Shown piece after piece: positions 15,161 to 23,875 of a DNA stretch of 64,000 nucleotides. Positions within the stretch are counted from its first letter, which is position 1; each line of letters starts with the position of its first letter. Source of the stretch: Enterobacter asburiae (lineage in GTDB: Bacteria; Pseudomonadota; Gammaproteobacteria; Enterobacterales; Enterobacteriaceae); contig NZ_AP019633.1 in assembly GCF_007035645.1 (NCBI RefSeq), forward strand, positions 1 to 64,000, given 5' to 3'. A program made the position numbers and the translations under genes. A model generated the notes under the pieces. It did no database searches. It was not told where the DNA came from and saw only the letters and a list, made by a program, of their open reading frames with translations.

Positions 15161-15787
15161 ATGGGAAAGGTTATATCGATCGTTGGTCAGAAAGGCGGAG
15201 GTTCAAAAAGTACCAAAGCCAGAACACTTGCTGTTGGGTTTACTGAAGCTGGATGGAAGACTCATCTGGCGGACATAGACACGAAGCAACAAACCTCTCT
15301 GAAGTGGACAGAACGACGCGAGAACAATGGTCTAAGCCAAATTGACTGCGCTCTTTACCGCCGGGTAGATACAGCTGTCAAAATGAAAGATAGCTGCCAT
15401 TTGCTTATCATCGATGGTCGTCCTGCAGCAGAGACAACATCACTGGATGTGGCTGATGAATCTGATCTCGTTATCATAACCACTGGGACCACAATTGATG
15501 ATCTGGAACCCTCTCTGGAACTTGCCCGCGAATTGATTAAAAAGGGCATTGAGAAAAGCAAAATCGTATTCATTGTCGCAAAGTCACCATCTCAGTCACA
15601 GGGCGAAAAAGCTCAGGAGACTATCAAGGCGTGGGGCTTCAAAGTTCTCAATACAATCATTCCATTCAAAACCAGTTACGGTGAGGCTCTGGATGCGGGG
15701 CGTGCCCTCCATGAAACTCCTTTCAAATCCTTAAACGAAACAGCAAAACAAATGATCGAAGAAATTCATGATATCATTAATTCATGA
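15161..15787 (+). CDS. parA: ParA partition ATPase (IncR-type locus)
   Basis: The start at 15161 follows GAAGGTGG; a more upstream ATG (15146) lies inside that site. The 208-residue product is a small ParA without a DNA-binding N-terminus. It has the deviant Walker A box KGGGSKST (residues 11-18) and a Walker-A'-like LLIIDGRPA near residue 85. It should position the plasmid by ATP-driven nucleoid binding with the ribbon-helix-helix protein encoded next. The gene is low in GC like its neighbours DUF1173 and repB, and differs from the leading region. Confidence 0.88.
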   Translation: MGKVISIVGQKGGGSKSTKARTLAVGFTEAGWKTHLADIDTKQQTSLKWTERRENNGLSQIDCALYRRVDTAVKMKDSCHLLIIDGRPAAETTSLDVADESDLVIITTGTTIDDLEPSLELARELIKKGIEKSKIVFIVAKSPSQSQGEKAQETIKAWGFKVLNTIIPFKTSYGEALDAGRALHETPFKSLNETAKQMIEEIHDIINS

Positions 15788-15831
15788 TAGCATGATTTAA
15801 AGATTTCATTATTTTGGATATGAGGAGTTCT

Positions 15832-16059
15832 ATGAAAGCCCCAGGAAAATCAATAAAACTTGCGCCTCCTAAGGAGGATGAGCCAACTCTGGATGTTACC
15901 GGAAAGGGAGCTGCGCCGGATTCGTCGGTTAAACCTATCCAAATCAAAGTGCCGGTATCTAAGCATAAAGAGATGAAAGCTTACGCGGCAGAACAGGGAA
16001 TATCGATGACAGATATGCTCCTTGCAGGATATGAAATGTATCGCAATAAAATGAAATGA
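15832..16059 (+). CDS. Ribbon-helix-helix partition partner of ParA
   Basis: ATG 15832 has the ribosome-binding site GAGGAG 4-9 bp upstream; an upstream ATG (15814) has none. The product has 75 residues: an unstructured Pro/Lys/Asp-rich N-terminus and a C-terminal RHH-like fold (IQIKVPVSKHKEMKAYAAEQ, then ISMTDMLLAGYEMY). The layout matches small partition partners such as ParG-type proteins, which bind the centromere and repress the operon. Its stop codon lies within an 18-bp perfect palindrome (16059-16076). Confidence 0.75.
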   Translation: MKAPGKSIKLAPPKEDEPTLDVTGKGAAPDSSVKPIQIKVPVSKHKEMKAYAAEQGISMTDMLLAGYEMYRNKMK

Positions 16060-16141
16060 TGAAATCATGATTTCATTTCCAGGTTAACCACTCAGACCCC
16101 CGCCTTCATGAAAGGATGAAATCATTATTTCATCCTTTCAT
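16059..16141. repeat. Two perfect palindromes after the parA operon
   Basis: ATGAAATCATGATTTCAT (16059-16076) is a perfect 18-bp palindrome. ATGAAAGGATGAAAT (16108-16122) and ATTTCATCCTTTCAT (16127-16141) form a 15-bp perfect inverted repeat around CATT. The first looks like a binding site of the partition partner; the second could be a terminator or a centromere element. Confidence 0.65.
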
Positions 16142-16207
16142 CTAAGTATATGCACTCTAATCGCCTGTCACCTCGCTTACTAAAAAGTACAAAGCAACTT
16201 AAAGATT

Positions 16208-16255
16208 GCATGAAAGCATGAAAGCATGAAAGCATGACTTCATGCTTTTTTTTAT
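16208..16255. repeat. Short GCATGAAA repeats and terminator-like hairpin
   Basis: Three tandem GCATGAAA units start at 16208. The last one leads into AAAGCATGA CT TCATGCTTT followed by a T run (about 16230-16253), a good Rho-independent terminator for plus-strand transcripts from the parA operon. Confidence 0.6.
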
Positions 16256-16366
16256 GGCTGCTACAGATTTTCTTATCTAGTCATATCTCTTTGCCGCACA
16301 GCTGGGACTCAAGATTAATCTTTGCAGACTCCGGCCGCAGATCATTCAGCCATAGAATCGGTGTTC

Positions 16367-16965
16367 TATGGGAAACAGGTCAACTTTGTAGCCCCCCGGA
16401 ATATGGGAAACAGGTCAACTACACAGACATCCCGGAATATGGGAAACAGGTCAACTACACAGACACCCCGGAATATGGGAAACAGGTCAACTTCACAGAC
16501 ATCCCGGACTATGGGAAACAGGTCAACTTTGCGGACGGCCCGTAATGTGGGAAACAGGTCAACTTCGCAGACGGCCCGGACTGTGGGAAGCAGGTCAACT
16601 TCGCAGACGGCCCGGACTGTGGGAAACACATCAACTTCGCAGGCGGCACGAACTGTGGGAAACAGGTCAACTTCGCAGATGGCCCGTATTGTGGGAAACA
16701 GGTCAACTTCGCAGACGGCCCGGACTGTGGGAAACACATCAACTTCGCAAACGGCACGAACCGTGGGAAACAGGTCAACTTTATGGCCAGCAGGGAGTGT
16801 GGGAAACACGTCAACTTCGCGGACAGTCATGACTGTGGGAAACAGGTCAACTTAATAACTGGCCGGGACTGTGGGAAAGAAGTCAACTTAGAGGGCAGCC
16901 CGAACAGTGGGAAACAGGTCAAGTTCGGCATGTAATGTGGGAAATACAGCAAGTTTAGTATCCCC
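16367..16965 (+). other. Iteron array of the IncR-like replicon (17 copies)
   Basis: Seventeen copies of a unit built on TGTGGGAAACAGGTCAACTT follow each other every 35-37 bp. Copies 1-5 begin TATGGG and later ones TGTGGG; the last (around 16938) is degenerate. Iterons bind the replication initiator, open the origin and set copy number by handcuffing. A reversed, near-perfect copy lies in the repB promoter (17861-17881), linking this array to repB. The high count should give strict copy control. Confidence 0.85.
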
Positions 16966-17012
16966 CCAAAAGTAAGAAACAGTCCAAGGGGGGATATAGG
17001 ATAAATTTCAGA

Positions 17013-17735
17013 TTATTGTTTTTTATCAAGAAAATTAAACAGTAAGCGACCATCTTCTTCGGTTGTATAACTTACCTTTAAGGGCGTCTTCTCATTAATT
17101 TTCTTCAGCGCAGGTTCCAGGAAGGTACGTTTCATTTCCGCAATATTGTTCTTCTGCGAGGTTGGAAGCATAAACCTTTCACATAACCAGTCATGTGTGG
17201 TGATCCAGACACCAGTGCTCCGGAACTGACACAGGCTTTCATAAAGCCGGATGACACGAACACTATTGAGCTGGCCGCAGTCATAGAGAGAATAGGTTGT
17301 GAACTGGGAGGTTAAGCCAACAAGGAATGGCATGACCTTGTAGTTAAACTCAATCTGCCAGGAACCCCGGCCTCTCTTCATTCCTGCTTCAGCAAGCCAA
17401 GGACGTTTAACTTCTTCAAACTCACCTTCTTTTGGATAGAAGGTAACCGTTGATTCGCCCAAAGCATTTACCCCAGCCTTTACATCACGACTGGCGACAG
17501 ACGTAGCGACATTGAAGTATTTGACGTAATCGGAAACGCTAATTTTGAAGAGAGGTAATACGTCAGAATCATCATCCTGACTGTCGTTGAAATAGGCCTG
17601 CATAAGGCATAACCACAGCACACGTTTTGCCTGAAGAGGCAAGTAATATGCGGCTTCGGTCAATTCGTTAGATTGCTTTATACTGGCGCGTTTTTTAAAC
17701 GTTTTAGTAGCTGGCAAGAGTGCTTGAGTATCCAT
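17013..17735 (-). CDS. repB: IncR-like Rep_3 replication initiator RepB
   Basis: Counting from ATG 17735 the product has 240 residues and two winged-helix domains typical of Rep_3 initiators (RepE/RepB type). SNELTEAAYYLPLQAKRVLW (about 20-39), a WQIEFNYKVMPFL segment and SVRVIRLYESLCQF (about 160-173) are characteristic. A longer version from 17795 is possible but would read into the operator. The combination with parA, umuDC and a ResD-like recombinase is that of IncR plasmids. It should bind the iterons at 16367-16965 and repress itself at 17861-17910. Confidence 0.85.
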   Translation of the reverse strand: MDTQALLPATKTFKKRASIKQSNELTEAAYYLPLQAKRVLWLCLMQAYFNDSQDDDSDVLPLFKISVSDYVKYFNVATSVASRDVKAGVNALGESTVTFYPKEGEFEEVKRPWLAEAGMKRGRGSWQIEFNYKVMPFLVGLTSQFTTYSLYDCGQLNSVRVIRLYESLCQFRSTGVWITTHDWLCERFMLPTSQKNNIAEMKRTFLEPALKKINEKTPLKVSYTTEEDGRLLFNFLDKKQ

Positions 17736-17808
17736 TCCAAGGCCTATGGGTAAATTATTATTCACCCATAATGACAGTGAAAACAGAAATTGCAAGCTAT
17801 CACGTTAC

Positions 17809-18083
17809 TTATCCACTGGGAAAATATGCAATTTATCCACAAGTGGATAATTGAGATCTAAACTTGACCTGTTTCCCATAGCTTGTTGATGCATATCCCA
17901 TAGCTTGTTGCTATGGAACCCACAGATACGTGATTAATTACCCATAATATGTTAACCAGTTGCCCATAATGAACTCCTCTCAGGGCGCGCTGCATGCGGC
18001 TTTCAGGCTCCCTAAAAGGAGTAAAATAAAGAAAAAAGAATTAAAAAAGACTTTATAAAAATATACCCGTGGATAAGTGGATA
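17809..18083. promoter_or_regulatory. repB promoter/operator and DnaA boxes
   Basis: TTATCCACT (17809-17817) and the overlapping inverted pair TTATCCACA/AGTGGATAA (17833-17850) are DnaA boxes, and two more GTGGATAA boxes lie at 18069-18084. AACTTGACCTGTTTCCCATA (17861-17880) is an inverted iteron, followed by a direct repeat CCCATAGCTTGTTG (17875-17888, 17897-17910). Together these form the autoregulatory operator and part of the origin. Confidence 0.75.
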
Positions 18084-18147
18084 AAGCTGAGTGGGGTATC
18101 CATTTAACACCGAGCGTAAGCAGAATTTATCCGTGCAGTTCCCTGGT

Positions 18148-18198
18148 GCTTCCTCGCTCACTCGCGGGCTTCGCCCTGTCGTTCGGCTGCGGCGAGCA
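18148..18198. other. Segment resembling DNA beside ColE1-type origins
   Basis: GCTTCCTCGCTCACT (18148-18162) and GTCGTTCGGCTGCGGCGAGC (18180-18199) recall, with a gap, a stretch familiar from ColE1/pBR322-type plasmids next to the origin. No ColE1 RNA I/II can be seen here. It may be a remnant or a primosome-related element. Confidence 0.35.
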
Positions 18199-18225
18199 CT
18201 ACTGGCTCTCTCTGAAAAGCGAAAT

Positions 18226-19497
18226 TTAACCGATCCTCGCTATGGGGATATCTTTCCAGCGTGTGGTGTACGCAGGGGAGAGCATATCGCGTTTCATCTG
18301 CCATGCAGGCGCAATCCCTCGTCCTGCAAACCAGACCTGTCCCAGCCCGGAATGATTAATGCCATCGAGAACCTTCATCAGCTCAGCGCTGTGAGGACGT
18401 GGTGGACGTTCGTCGAACAGCTGCAGCTGCGAAACGCCGGAGCCGGTGAAGTCATTCAGCATCACACCGGCTTTAGCATACCGGTGCCCGTCCTTCCAGA
18501 TACGCTCCAGAGCCGTTGTGGCGGCCGCAATGATGTCCCGGGTGTCCTGAGTGGGGGTAAGCAGTTTCTCCGTGGCCACGTTGCCGTAGTAAGGCTCTTT
18601 AACGGCGAACGGAGACGTTTTGATGAATACGGAAATATGCCGGCAGTACTGGCGCTCTTTACGCAGCTTTTCTGAGGCCCGTTCTGCGTACTGACAGACA
18701 GCCTGGCGCAGCGAATCGTATTCAGTGATCTTCTCGCCAAAACTGCGGCTGCAGACAATCTGTTGTTTAGTAGGCGGTGCTTCTTCAAGCGACATGCAGC
18801 TTTCCCCGTTCAGTTCGCGCACTGTTCGCTCGAGAACGACGGAGAAATTTTTCCGGATGAAGGCCGGGTTCGTCAGGGCCAGATCGAGCGCGGTCCTGAT
18901 GCCAAGAACATTGAGCTTGCGTGCAATACGGTTTCCCACGCCCCAGATCTCTTCGACCGGCTGCAGTGAAAGCAGTTTCCGCGTTCGCTGAGGATTCCCC
19001 CGGGTCAGGGCGAGCACGCCACGAAACTGTTTCCACTCCTTTGAGGCCCACTGGGCTGATTTTGCCAGGGTTTTCGTCGGCCCGGCACCCACGCCGATGG
19101 TCAGACGGGTACAGTCATACACGTGCTGGCGCAGCTGCCGGCCGAAGTCCTCCAGGTCCATGCAGCGCTCAACGCCGGTCAGGTCGAGGAACATCTCGTC
19201 AATCGAATACTGTTCCACCCTGGGAGCCAGCTCCTCCAGACAGCTCATCACGCGCGCCGACATCGAAGCGTAAAGCTCATAATTGCTTGAAAAACAGTAT
19301 ATTTTTTCCGGGTAAAGCTCGTTCTTTATCTGGAACCACGGGGTGCCCATTTTTATCCAGGGCTTCGCCTCGGCGCTGCGTGCGATCACATTTCCGTCGT
19401 TGTTGCTCAAGACGACGATCGGCTTTCCTTTCAAATCCGGGCGGAAAACGCGTTCACAGCTGGCATAAAAGCTGTTCACATCGGCCAGGGCAAACAT
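18226..19497 (-). CDS. umuC: UmuC-type DNA polymerase V subunit
   Basis: A 423-residue Y-family polymerase. [13 protein letters not shown] (6-18) holds the first catalytic Asp6, and [10 protein letters not shown] (97-106) holds Asp100 and Glu101. The helix-hairpin-helix region [20 protein letters not shown] lies at about 185, and a beta-clamp-binding QLQLF near residue 356. With UmuD' it makes error-prone Pol V for translesion synthesis in the SOS response. It overlaps the stop of umuD by one base. Plasmid copies (mucB, impB, samB) raise mutagenesis and UV tolerance. Confidence 0.95.
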   Translation of the reverse strand: MFALADVNSFYASCERVFRPDLKGKPIVVLSNNDGNVIARSAEAKPWIKMGTPWFQIKNELYPEKIYCFSSNYELYASMSARVMSCLEELAPRVEQYSIDEMFLDLTGVERCMDLEDFGRQLRQHVYDCTRLTIGVGAGPTKTLAKSAQWASKEWKQFRGVLALTRGNPQRTRKLLSLQPVEEIWGVGNRIARKLNVLGIRTALDLALTNPAFIRKNFSVVLERTVRELNGESCMSLEEAPPTKQQIVCSRSFGEKITEYDSLRQAVCQYAERASEKLRKERQYCRHISVFIKTSPFAVKEPYYGNVATEKLLTPTQDTRDIIAAATTALERIWKDGHRYAKAGVMLNDFTGSGVSQLQLFDERPPRPHSAELMKVLDGINHSGLGQVWFAGRGIAPAWQMKRDMLSPAYTTRWKDIPIARIG

Positions 19498-19928
19498 CAG
19501 TACATCTCCCTCGGGCGGTGGATGATGTGGGTGACGACGCCAAAGATATCCAGATCGTCCGGGTCGGGATAAATCGGCGACCAGGCGGCGTTCATGGGCT
19601 GCAGCGTCAGTCGTGGCGTCAGCAGCAGCCGTTTAACCGTAAATTCCCCCTGCACGCTGGCCACAACAATATCGCCGTGCCGGGGCTTCTCTGCACTGTC
19701 CACAACCAGCAGATCGCCATTGTAAAGGCTGCCGTCGGACATGCTGTCACCGCTGGCACGGAGATAGTAAGTCGCGCTCGGGTGCCGTATGCAGTAATCA
19801 TGGAGATCCAGGTCGGACTCGACATAGTCAGCGGCAGGGCTGGGAAAACCGCAGCTGGCCAGGTCTGCAAACAACGGATGGGCCTGTGGCGGGAGTGCTT
19901 TCCCGGTGCTGAAAAGCTGCAGTTTCAT
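19497..19928 (-). CDS. umuD: UmuD-type SOS mutagenesis protease
   Basis: A 143-residue LexA-like self-cleaving protein. The cleavage site is Cys26-Gly27 (ASCGFPSPA), the nucleophile Ser62 lies in ASGDSMSDG, and the base Lys99 in FTVKR. RecA filaments trigger cleavage to UmuD', which joins UmuC. A good ribosome-binding site (AGGAGGAAAG) and a LexA box at 19953-19968 precede it, so the pair is SOS-induced. Confidence 0.95.
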   Translation of the reverse strand: MKLQLFSTGKALPPQAHPLFADLASCGFPSPAADYVESDLDLHDYCIRHPSATYYLRASGDSMSDGSLYNGDLLVVDSAEKPRHGDIVVASVQGEFTVKRLLLTPRLTLQPMNAAWSPIYPDPDDLDIFGVVTHIIHRPREMY

Positions 19929-19952
19929 CTTTCCTCCTGACGTCTAAATATA

Positions 19953-19968
19953 CTGGTTATGCATACAG
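19953..19968 (-). promoter_or_regulatory. LexA box of umuDC
   Basis: CTGGTTATGCATACAG is CTG-N10-CAG, 25 bp before the umuD start and flanked by TATA-rich DNA. It is the only clear LexA site I found in the window. Confidence 0.85.
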
Positions 19969-20018
19969 TATATTTAACAGCGCGAGGATAATCCAGATCA
20001 CCAGCTTCATGAACAGGG

Positions 20019-20124
20019 TGAGTAACCTAAGTTACTCAAAATGCTATTTATTCTCATTGTGAGATATTTAAATTACTCACAATGAGAAAATAAGGCTTTT
20101 GTTTTGCCATTTTGCTCTTATAAT
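20019..20124 (+). promoter_or_regulatory. Centromere/operator and promoter of the parM locus
   Basis: Two perfect inverted repeats lie upstream of parM: TGAGTAAC-CTAA-GTTACTCA (20019-20038) and TTCTCATTGTGAG (20051-20063) with CTCACAATGAGAA (20076-20088). A -10 box TATAAT lies at 20119-20124. ParM systems place the centromere over the promoter, where the adaptor protein both represses transcription and joins plasmids to the filament. Confidence 0.75.
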
Positions 20125-20157
20125 ATGTATCAAATTGAGTTTAATTAACGGAGCATA

Positions 20158-21132
20158 ATGATGAATATTTACTGCGATGATGGTTCAACTAATGTTAAGC
20201 TGGCATGGTTTGAAGGAAACGAGCTGCAGACCCGGGTTTCAGCTAACTCCTTCCGGCATGGCTGGAAAGTGGCGGAATTCAGTGCCGCAACGTTCAACTA
20301 TCAGGTGGGCACGCTGAAATACACCTGGGACAGCGTCAGCCGGGATGCCATCCCAACGACAAACGTGGAATACCAGTACGGTGATCTCAACCTGCTGGCC
20401 GTGCATCATGCCCTGCTGAACAGCGGACTTGAGCCGCAGCCGGTGAGCCTGACCGTGACGCTGCCCCTGAGCGAGTATTATGACGGGGACTGCCAGCGGA
20501 ACGAGGAGAACATCCGACGCAAACGGGAAAACCTGATGCGTGAGCTGGTTCTGAATAAGGGCAGGGCATTTACCGTAACGGACGTGAAGGTGATGCCGGA
20601 ATCACTGCCGGCGGCGTTCTCCCGTCTCGCCGAGCTGAAGCCCGGACCCGCTGAGACCACACTGATTATCGATCTCGGCGGAACCACGCTCGATGCCGGC
20701 GTGATTGTCGGACAGTTTGATGATATCAGTGCGGTACACGGCAATCCGTCTGTCGGCGTGTCACAGGTCACCCGCGCAGCTGCAGGCGCGCTGCGGGCTG
20801 CAGACAGCGAAACCAGCGCGCTTATTGCTGACACGGTCATCCGCAACCGCAATGATCGTCAGTATCTGCAGCGAGTGATCAACGATGCCGGAAAAATTGA
20901 CGATGTTCTGAACAAAATTACAGAGGCAATCACTTCCCTGGGCGCGCGTGTCACCAGTGAGCTGACGGCCTTCAGGAACGTTAACCGGGTATTCCTGGTC
21001 GGGGGAGGGGCATCCCTCATTGAAGAGACTATCCGTCAGGCCTGGCCTCTGGCTCCTGACCGTATCGAGGTTATAGGCGATCCGCAGCTGGCGCTGGCCA
21101 GAGAGATTGCCCTTTACAATAAAGAGGACTAA
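20158..21132 (+). CDS. parM: ParM/StbA actin-like partition protein
   Basis: A 324-residue actin-like ATPase. CDDGSTNVKLAW (5-16) is phosphate loop 1, LIIDLGGTTLDAGV (about 164-177) phosphate loop 2, and FLVGGGASLIEE (about 280-291) the adenosine motif. It polymerises into filaments that push sister plasmids apart. It is followed 2 bp later by the adaptor gene. ATG 20158 and ATG 20161 are both possible starts. This is the second partition system of the plasmid. Confidence 0.92.
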   Translation: MMNIYCDDGSTNVKLAWFEGNELQTRVSANSFRHGWKVAEFSAATFNYQVGTLKYTWDSVSRDAIPTTNVEYQYGDLNLLAVHHALLNSGLEPQPVSLTVTLPLSEYYDGDCQRNEENIRRKRENLMRELVLNKGRAFTVTDVKVMPESLPAAFSRLAELKPGPAETTLIIDLGGTTLDAGVIVGQFDDISAVHGNPSVGVSQVTRAAAGALRAADSETSALIADTVIRNRNDRQYLQRVINDAGKIDDVLNKITEAITSLGARVTSELTAFRNVNRVFLVGGGASLIEETIRQAWPLAPDRIEVIGDPQLALAREIALYNKED

Positions 21133-21134
21133 AC

Positions 21135-21797
21135 GTGCCGGACGGCCAGTATTCTTTCTATCTTCACAGCGACGATCGCACCGACATCGCGGCGATGGCG
21201 ACCATCAGCACCATCTCACAGCCCCTGCGCGGTGACTTCATCCGGACCGCCGCCACCGCCGGGGCGGTGATGTACCAGACGGATGCCCGTTTACCGGCGC
21301 TGATCCCGGTGTTCTTTGACGGGCATCTGAGCGCCATCCGGCTTTGTGCCGTGATGGCCCTGGTCTCCGGCACCTGGTCTTCACTCTCAGGACTTCCTGA
21401 TGAGCCTGATGGTGGCGTGGCGGCTCTGGCCATGTCACCGGAGACGGAATACCAGCGCCGGCGTTACACCCTGACGCTTCAGGATGACCGGAGCAGTGAA
21501 CGGGTTGAGCGTGTGCTGACGGGCGTGTCATCCCGCCTGCGCGGAGAGCTGCTGAGAAACCTGATTATCACCGGTCTGGCCCTGCATACGACCGCACCGG
21601 AGCTGCCGCGTCTGCTGGCCAGCATGCCGGTACCGCCCGGCACGGTCAGCGAGCTGCAGGTTCTTGTTCAGCAGATGGCCGGTACGGCTGGCGTGAGTAA
21701 AGCTGCAGTACCGGAGAAACCAGCAGAGCCTGCCGCACCGGTATCCGGTGAAGCGACCCGGATAAAGAAAAATATGCGCCGGGCATTCGGAGACTAG
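21135..21797 (+). CDS. StbB/ParR-like partition adaptor
   Basis: The start is GTG at 21135, 2 bp after parM, giving 220 residues. The protein resembles the plasmid stability family encoded after stbA/parM: an N-terminal part with ISTISQPLRGDFIRTAATAG, repeated later as a related VSSRLRGELLRNLIITGLAL, and a basic C-terminal tail (ATRIKKNMRRAFGD) like the ParM-binding tail of such adaptors. It should bind the repeats at 20019-20088. It is larger than R1 ParR (117 residues), as in StbB-type systems. Confidence 0.8.
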   Translation: MPDGQYSFYLHSDDRTDIAAMATISTISQPLRGDFIRTAATAGAVMYQTDARLPALIPVFFDGHLSAIRLCAVMALVSGTWSSLSGLPDEPDGGVAALAMSPETEYQRRRYTLTLQDDRSSERVERVLTGVSSRLRGELLRNLIITGLALHTTAPELPRLLASMPVPPGTVSELQVLVQQMAGTAGVSKAAVPEKPAEPAAPVSGEATRIKKNMRRAFGD

Positions 21798-21800
21798 AAC

Positions 21801-22064
21801 ATGTCAGTGATTAAACAAAAAGCAGAGCAGTGCATTCATAACTTTCTGCGCGCCCGGAACGTGCCTGAATCTCAGTGGCCGGAACGGGTCAAAAAGACCG
21901 GCAGGGGAATGATACTGGCAGGCGTTGCCGTCGTGGTTCCCGGTGTTCTGGTTGATAATATCTCCCTGCCGGTGACAATTGCGATGCAGGTATGCTACGC
22001 CTCGCTGATCGGCCTCGGTGTTCTCCTGGCGTTTGACGATAAAAAGCCGAAGAACCGATCCTGA
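21801..22064 (+). CDS. Small two-helix membrane protein after the par operon
   Basis: An 87-residue product with a charged N-terminus (about 32 residues) and two membrane helices (near 36-52, MILAGVAVVVPGVLVDN, and 57-76, VTIAMQVCYASLIGLGVLLA). It begins 3 bp after the partition adaptor and is probably cotranscribed. No family recognised. Confidence 0.65.
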   Translation: MSVIKQKAEQCIHNFLRARNVPESQWPERVKKTGRGMILAGVAVVVPGVLVDNISLPVTIAMQVCYASLIGLGVLLAFDDKKPKNRS

Positions 22065-22207
22065 GCAGGAACATCATTCAGAATGGTAATCAGACAGCCA
22101 GGGAGGGACTGATGCAAAAGGTTAAGAGCGCAGGGCTGACGCTGGCGCGGCCAGCGAGCTGTTGAACTGTCAGGACATAAGGGAGATGAACACAATGAGG
22201 AAGACAA

Positions 22208-22588
22208 ATGAAGTGTAATACTGCAATTTTGTTTGTGGCGCTCACACTGGCAATGCCTGGTGCGGTGAATGCCGCAGCCACAGTGGCGGTTCTTGACCAG
22301 ATGGCCACGAAAAAGCAAAAGGAACGTGAAGACCAGCTCGAAGCTGTGGAACGTGATGCTTTGGCACAGCCGGATGCATGGAAAGCGTATCTACAGGTGT
22401 CTGACGCAGTGCCTGCTGATGCCCCCATCATGCTGCAAAACCGCTACCGCAGCCTCGCCATTTCACTGGCACTGAAAGCTGCAATGGCCTGTTCCCCAGA
22501 CGCTCTCAAGCTCCTCGGGCGTAACGACGTGATAGAGTTTCGCGTACTCCGATCATCGTTAGTCTCAGCCTGCAAAACAGCTAAATAA
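22208..22588 (+). CDS. Hypothetical periplasmic protein
   Basis: A 126-residue protein with a Sec signal peptide (about 1-22, ending VNAA), a coiled-coil-like charged stretch (KKQKEREDQLEAVERDALAQ) and two Cys (in MACSPDA and VSACKTAK) that could form a disulfide. It follows the small membrane gene by 143 bp. Function not recognised. Confidence 0.6.
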   Translation: MKCNTAILFVALTLAMPGAVNAAATVAVLDQMATKKQKEREDQLEAVERDALAQPDAWKAYLQVSDAVPADAPIMLQNRYRSLAISLALKAAMACSPDALKLLGRNDVIEFRVLRSSLVSACKTAK

Positions 22589-22660
22589 GTTTCGTGCCAG
22601 CTGCCCACTTCCAGATTCCAATCTTCGGCTGGCATTCTCTCAATCCTGTAAGGGGCGCTG

Positions 22661-22692
22661 AAAAAAAGGACACCATCCGGGGAGGGGTGTCC
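22661..22692 (-). terminator. Minus-strand terminator 1
   Basis: An A run (22661-22667) precedes GGACACC (22668-22674), which pairs with GGTGTCC (22686-22692). Read on the minus strand this is a stem followed by seven T residues. No minus-strand gene is apparent to the right. Confidence 0.65.
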
Positions 22693-22792
22693 TGAAGCCA
22701 TGCAATTCGTTACAGGTGAAAACCCTTAAGATGTTTTCAGCGCTGATAATCACACAATCACTTCACACTTTCACCTGCCATATATCCGACTC

Positions 22793-22822
22793 AAAAAAAA
22801 GACGTCTCCGGTCGGGGACGTC
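22793..22822 (-). terminator. Minus-strand terminator 2
   Basis: An A run (22793-22800) precedes GACGTC (22801-22806), which pairs with GACGTC (22817-22822). On the minus strand it is a terminator with a run of eight Ts. It has the same layout as terminator 1, 130 bp away. Confidence 0.65.
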
Positions 22823-22959
22823 CTGAAATCAAAGGCACACATGTAAGATAACGGCGCGAATCCATTATCAGTGTGCATTCTGCCATACCCTGTCTGACTC
22901 ATCAGCTACCAGAACCGGTAACAAAGGATGTCGGTTCCCTCCGCCTTATTGCCGCCAGC

Positions 22960-23160
22960 CGGCGGCGTGTTCAACGCCGTGCCTTCACGCTAACCCGGCC
23001 GCTGCGGTCACAAGGGTTCACGTTGTCTCCGTCCTCACCCGTTCGCACCTTTCACGGTGCATTCAGCCCGTGAAAGGCTTGCGCTGCGGCTTGCGGCGTC
23101 GCCCCTGCGCCCTCCGCTTTCCGCCGGGTTTTTGTGGCGGCACGGCGCAAGAGGGTGCCG
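22960..23160 (+). repeat. Leading-region leader, family 2, copy 1
   Basis: About 200 bp upstream of the methyltransferase gene are closely similar to 24700-24893 upstream of klcA. They share CACAAGGGTTC (at 23009), TCCGTCCTCACCCGTTCGCA and GCGCTGCGGCTTGCGGCGTC. The landmark is 174 bp from the gene start, against 177 bp in the other copy. Dense inverted repeats suggest it acts as folded single-stranded DNA or RNA, like the Frpo promoter of F. Confidence 0.6.
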
Positions 23161-23182
23161 CATATCAGAGAGGAGTGTGTCT

Positions 23183-23875
23183 ATGTCCCGTTTTATCCTG
23201 GGTGACTGCGTGCAGGTGATGTCCCGTTTTCCGGCGCGTGCCGTCGATTTTATTCTTACCGATCCACCGTATCTGGTTGGCTATAAGGACCGTACCGGTC
23301 GTACCCTGGCCGGGGACAACTCAGCAGAATGGCTCCAGCCCGCCTGTCATGAAATGTACCGCGTACTGAAAAATGACAGCCTGATGGTGAGTTTCTATGC
23401 CTGGAACCGCGCGGATCTGTTTCTGAATGCGTGGAAAACGGCCGGTTTCCGGGTGGTTGGCCATATCGTCTTTGCCAAGAGCTACGCCTCAAAATCGACG
23501 TTCGTGGGTTACACCCATGAGAGCGCCTACCTGCTGGCGAAGGGAAGGCCGCAAACCCCGGACCGTCCCATCCCGGACGTGATCCCCTGGAAATACACGG
23601 GCAACCGACATCACCCGACGGAGAAGCCGGTGCAGAGTCTGCGGCCGCTGATTGAATCGCTCACGCGTCCGGGGGCTATTGTCCTTGACCCGTTCGCCGG
23701 CAGCGGCTCCACCTGCGTGGCCGCCGCCGAAGCCAGCCGCCGCTATATCGGGATCGAGATGCTTGAGCAGTACCACGCCGCCGGCGTTCGACGTCTGGCA
23801 CAGGTTGAACGGGCAAGAAGGATGCCGGCGGCCAATGACGGCGCGTTTTACCCCGACTATCCGGAGGCGGCATGA
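23183..23875 (+). CDS. Orphan DNA methyltransferase (beta class)
   Basis: ATG 23183 follows AGAGAGGAG and gives 230 residues. Motif IV is DPPY (27-30) and motif I is FAGSGS (171-176), an order typical of beta-class N6-adenine or N4-cytosine enzymes. HPTEKP (144-149) is another family mark. No restriction endonuclease gene lies nearby. Related orphan methyltransferases occur in F-type leading regions, where early methylation may shield the incoming plasmid from restriction. Its 3' end overlaps the next gene (ATGA). Confidence 0.9.
   Translation: MSRFILGDCVQVMSRFPARAVDFILTDPPYLVGYKDRTGRTLAGDNSAEWLQPACHEMYRVLKNDSLMVSFYAWNRADLFLNAWKTAGFRVVGHIVFAKSYASKSTFVGYTHESAYLLAKGRPQTPDRPIPDVIPWKYTGNRHHPTEKPVQSLRPLIESLTRPGAIVLDPFAGSGSTCVAAAEASRRYIGIEMLEQYHAAGVRRLAQVERARRMPAANDGAFYPDYPEAA

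Noticed and set aside
16322..16855. Long frames through the iterons giving repetitive proteins
   Set aside because: Periodic DNA without stops makes periodic frames; there are no ribosome-binding sites and the region has a clear origin function.
16367..16965. Regular repeats of about 36 bp resembling a CRISPR array
   Set aside because: The conserved core covers about 20 bp, the intervening DNA is also repeated, no cas genes are near, and an inverted copy lies in the repB promoter. These are replication iterons.
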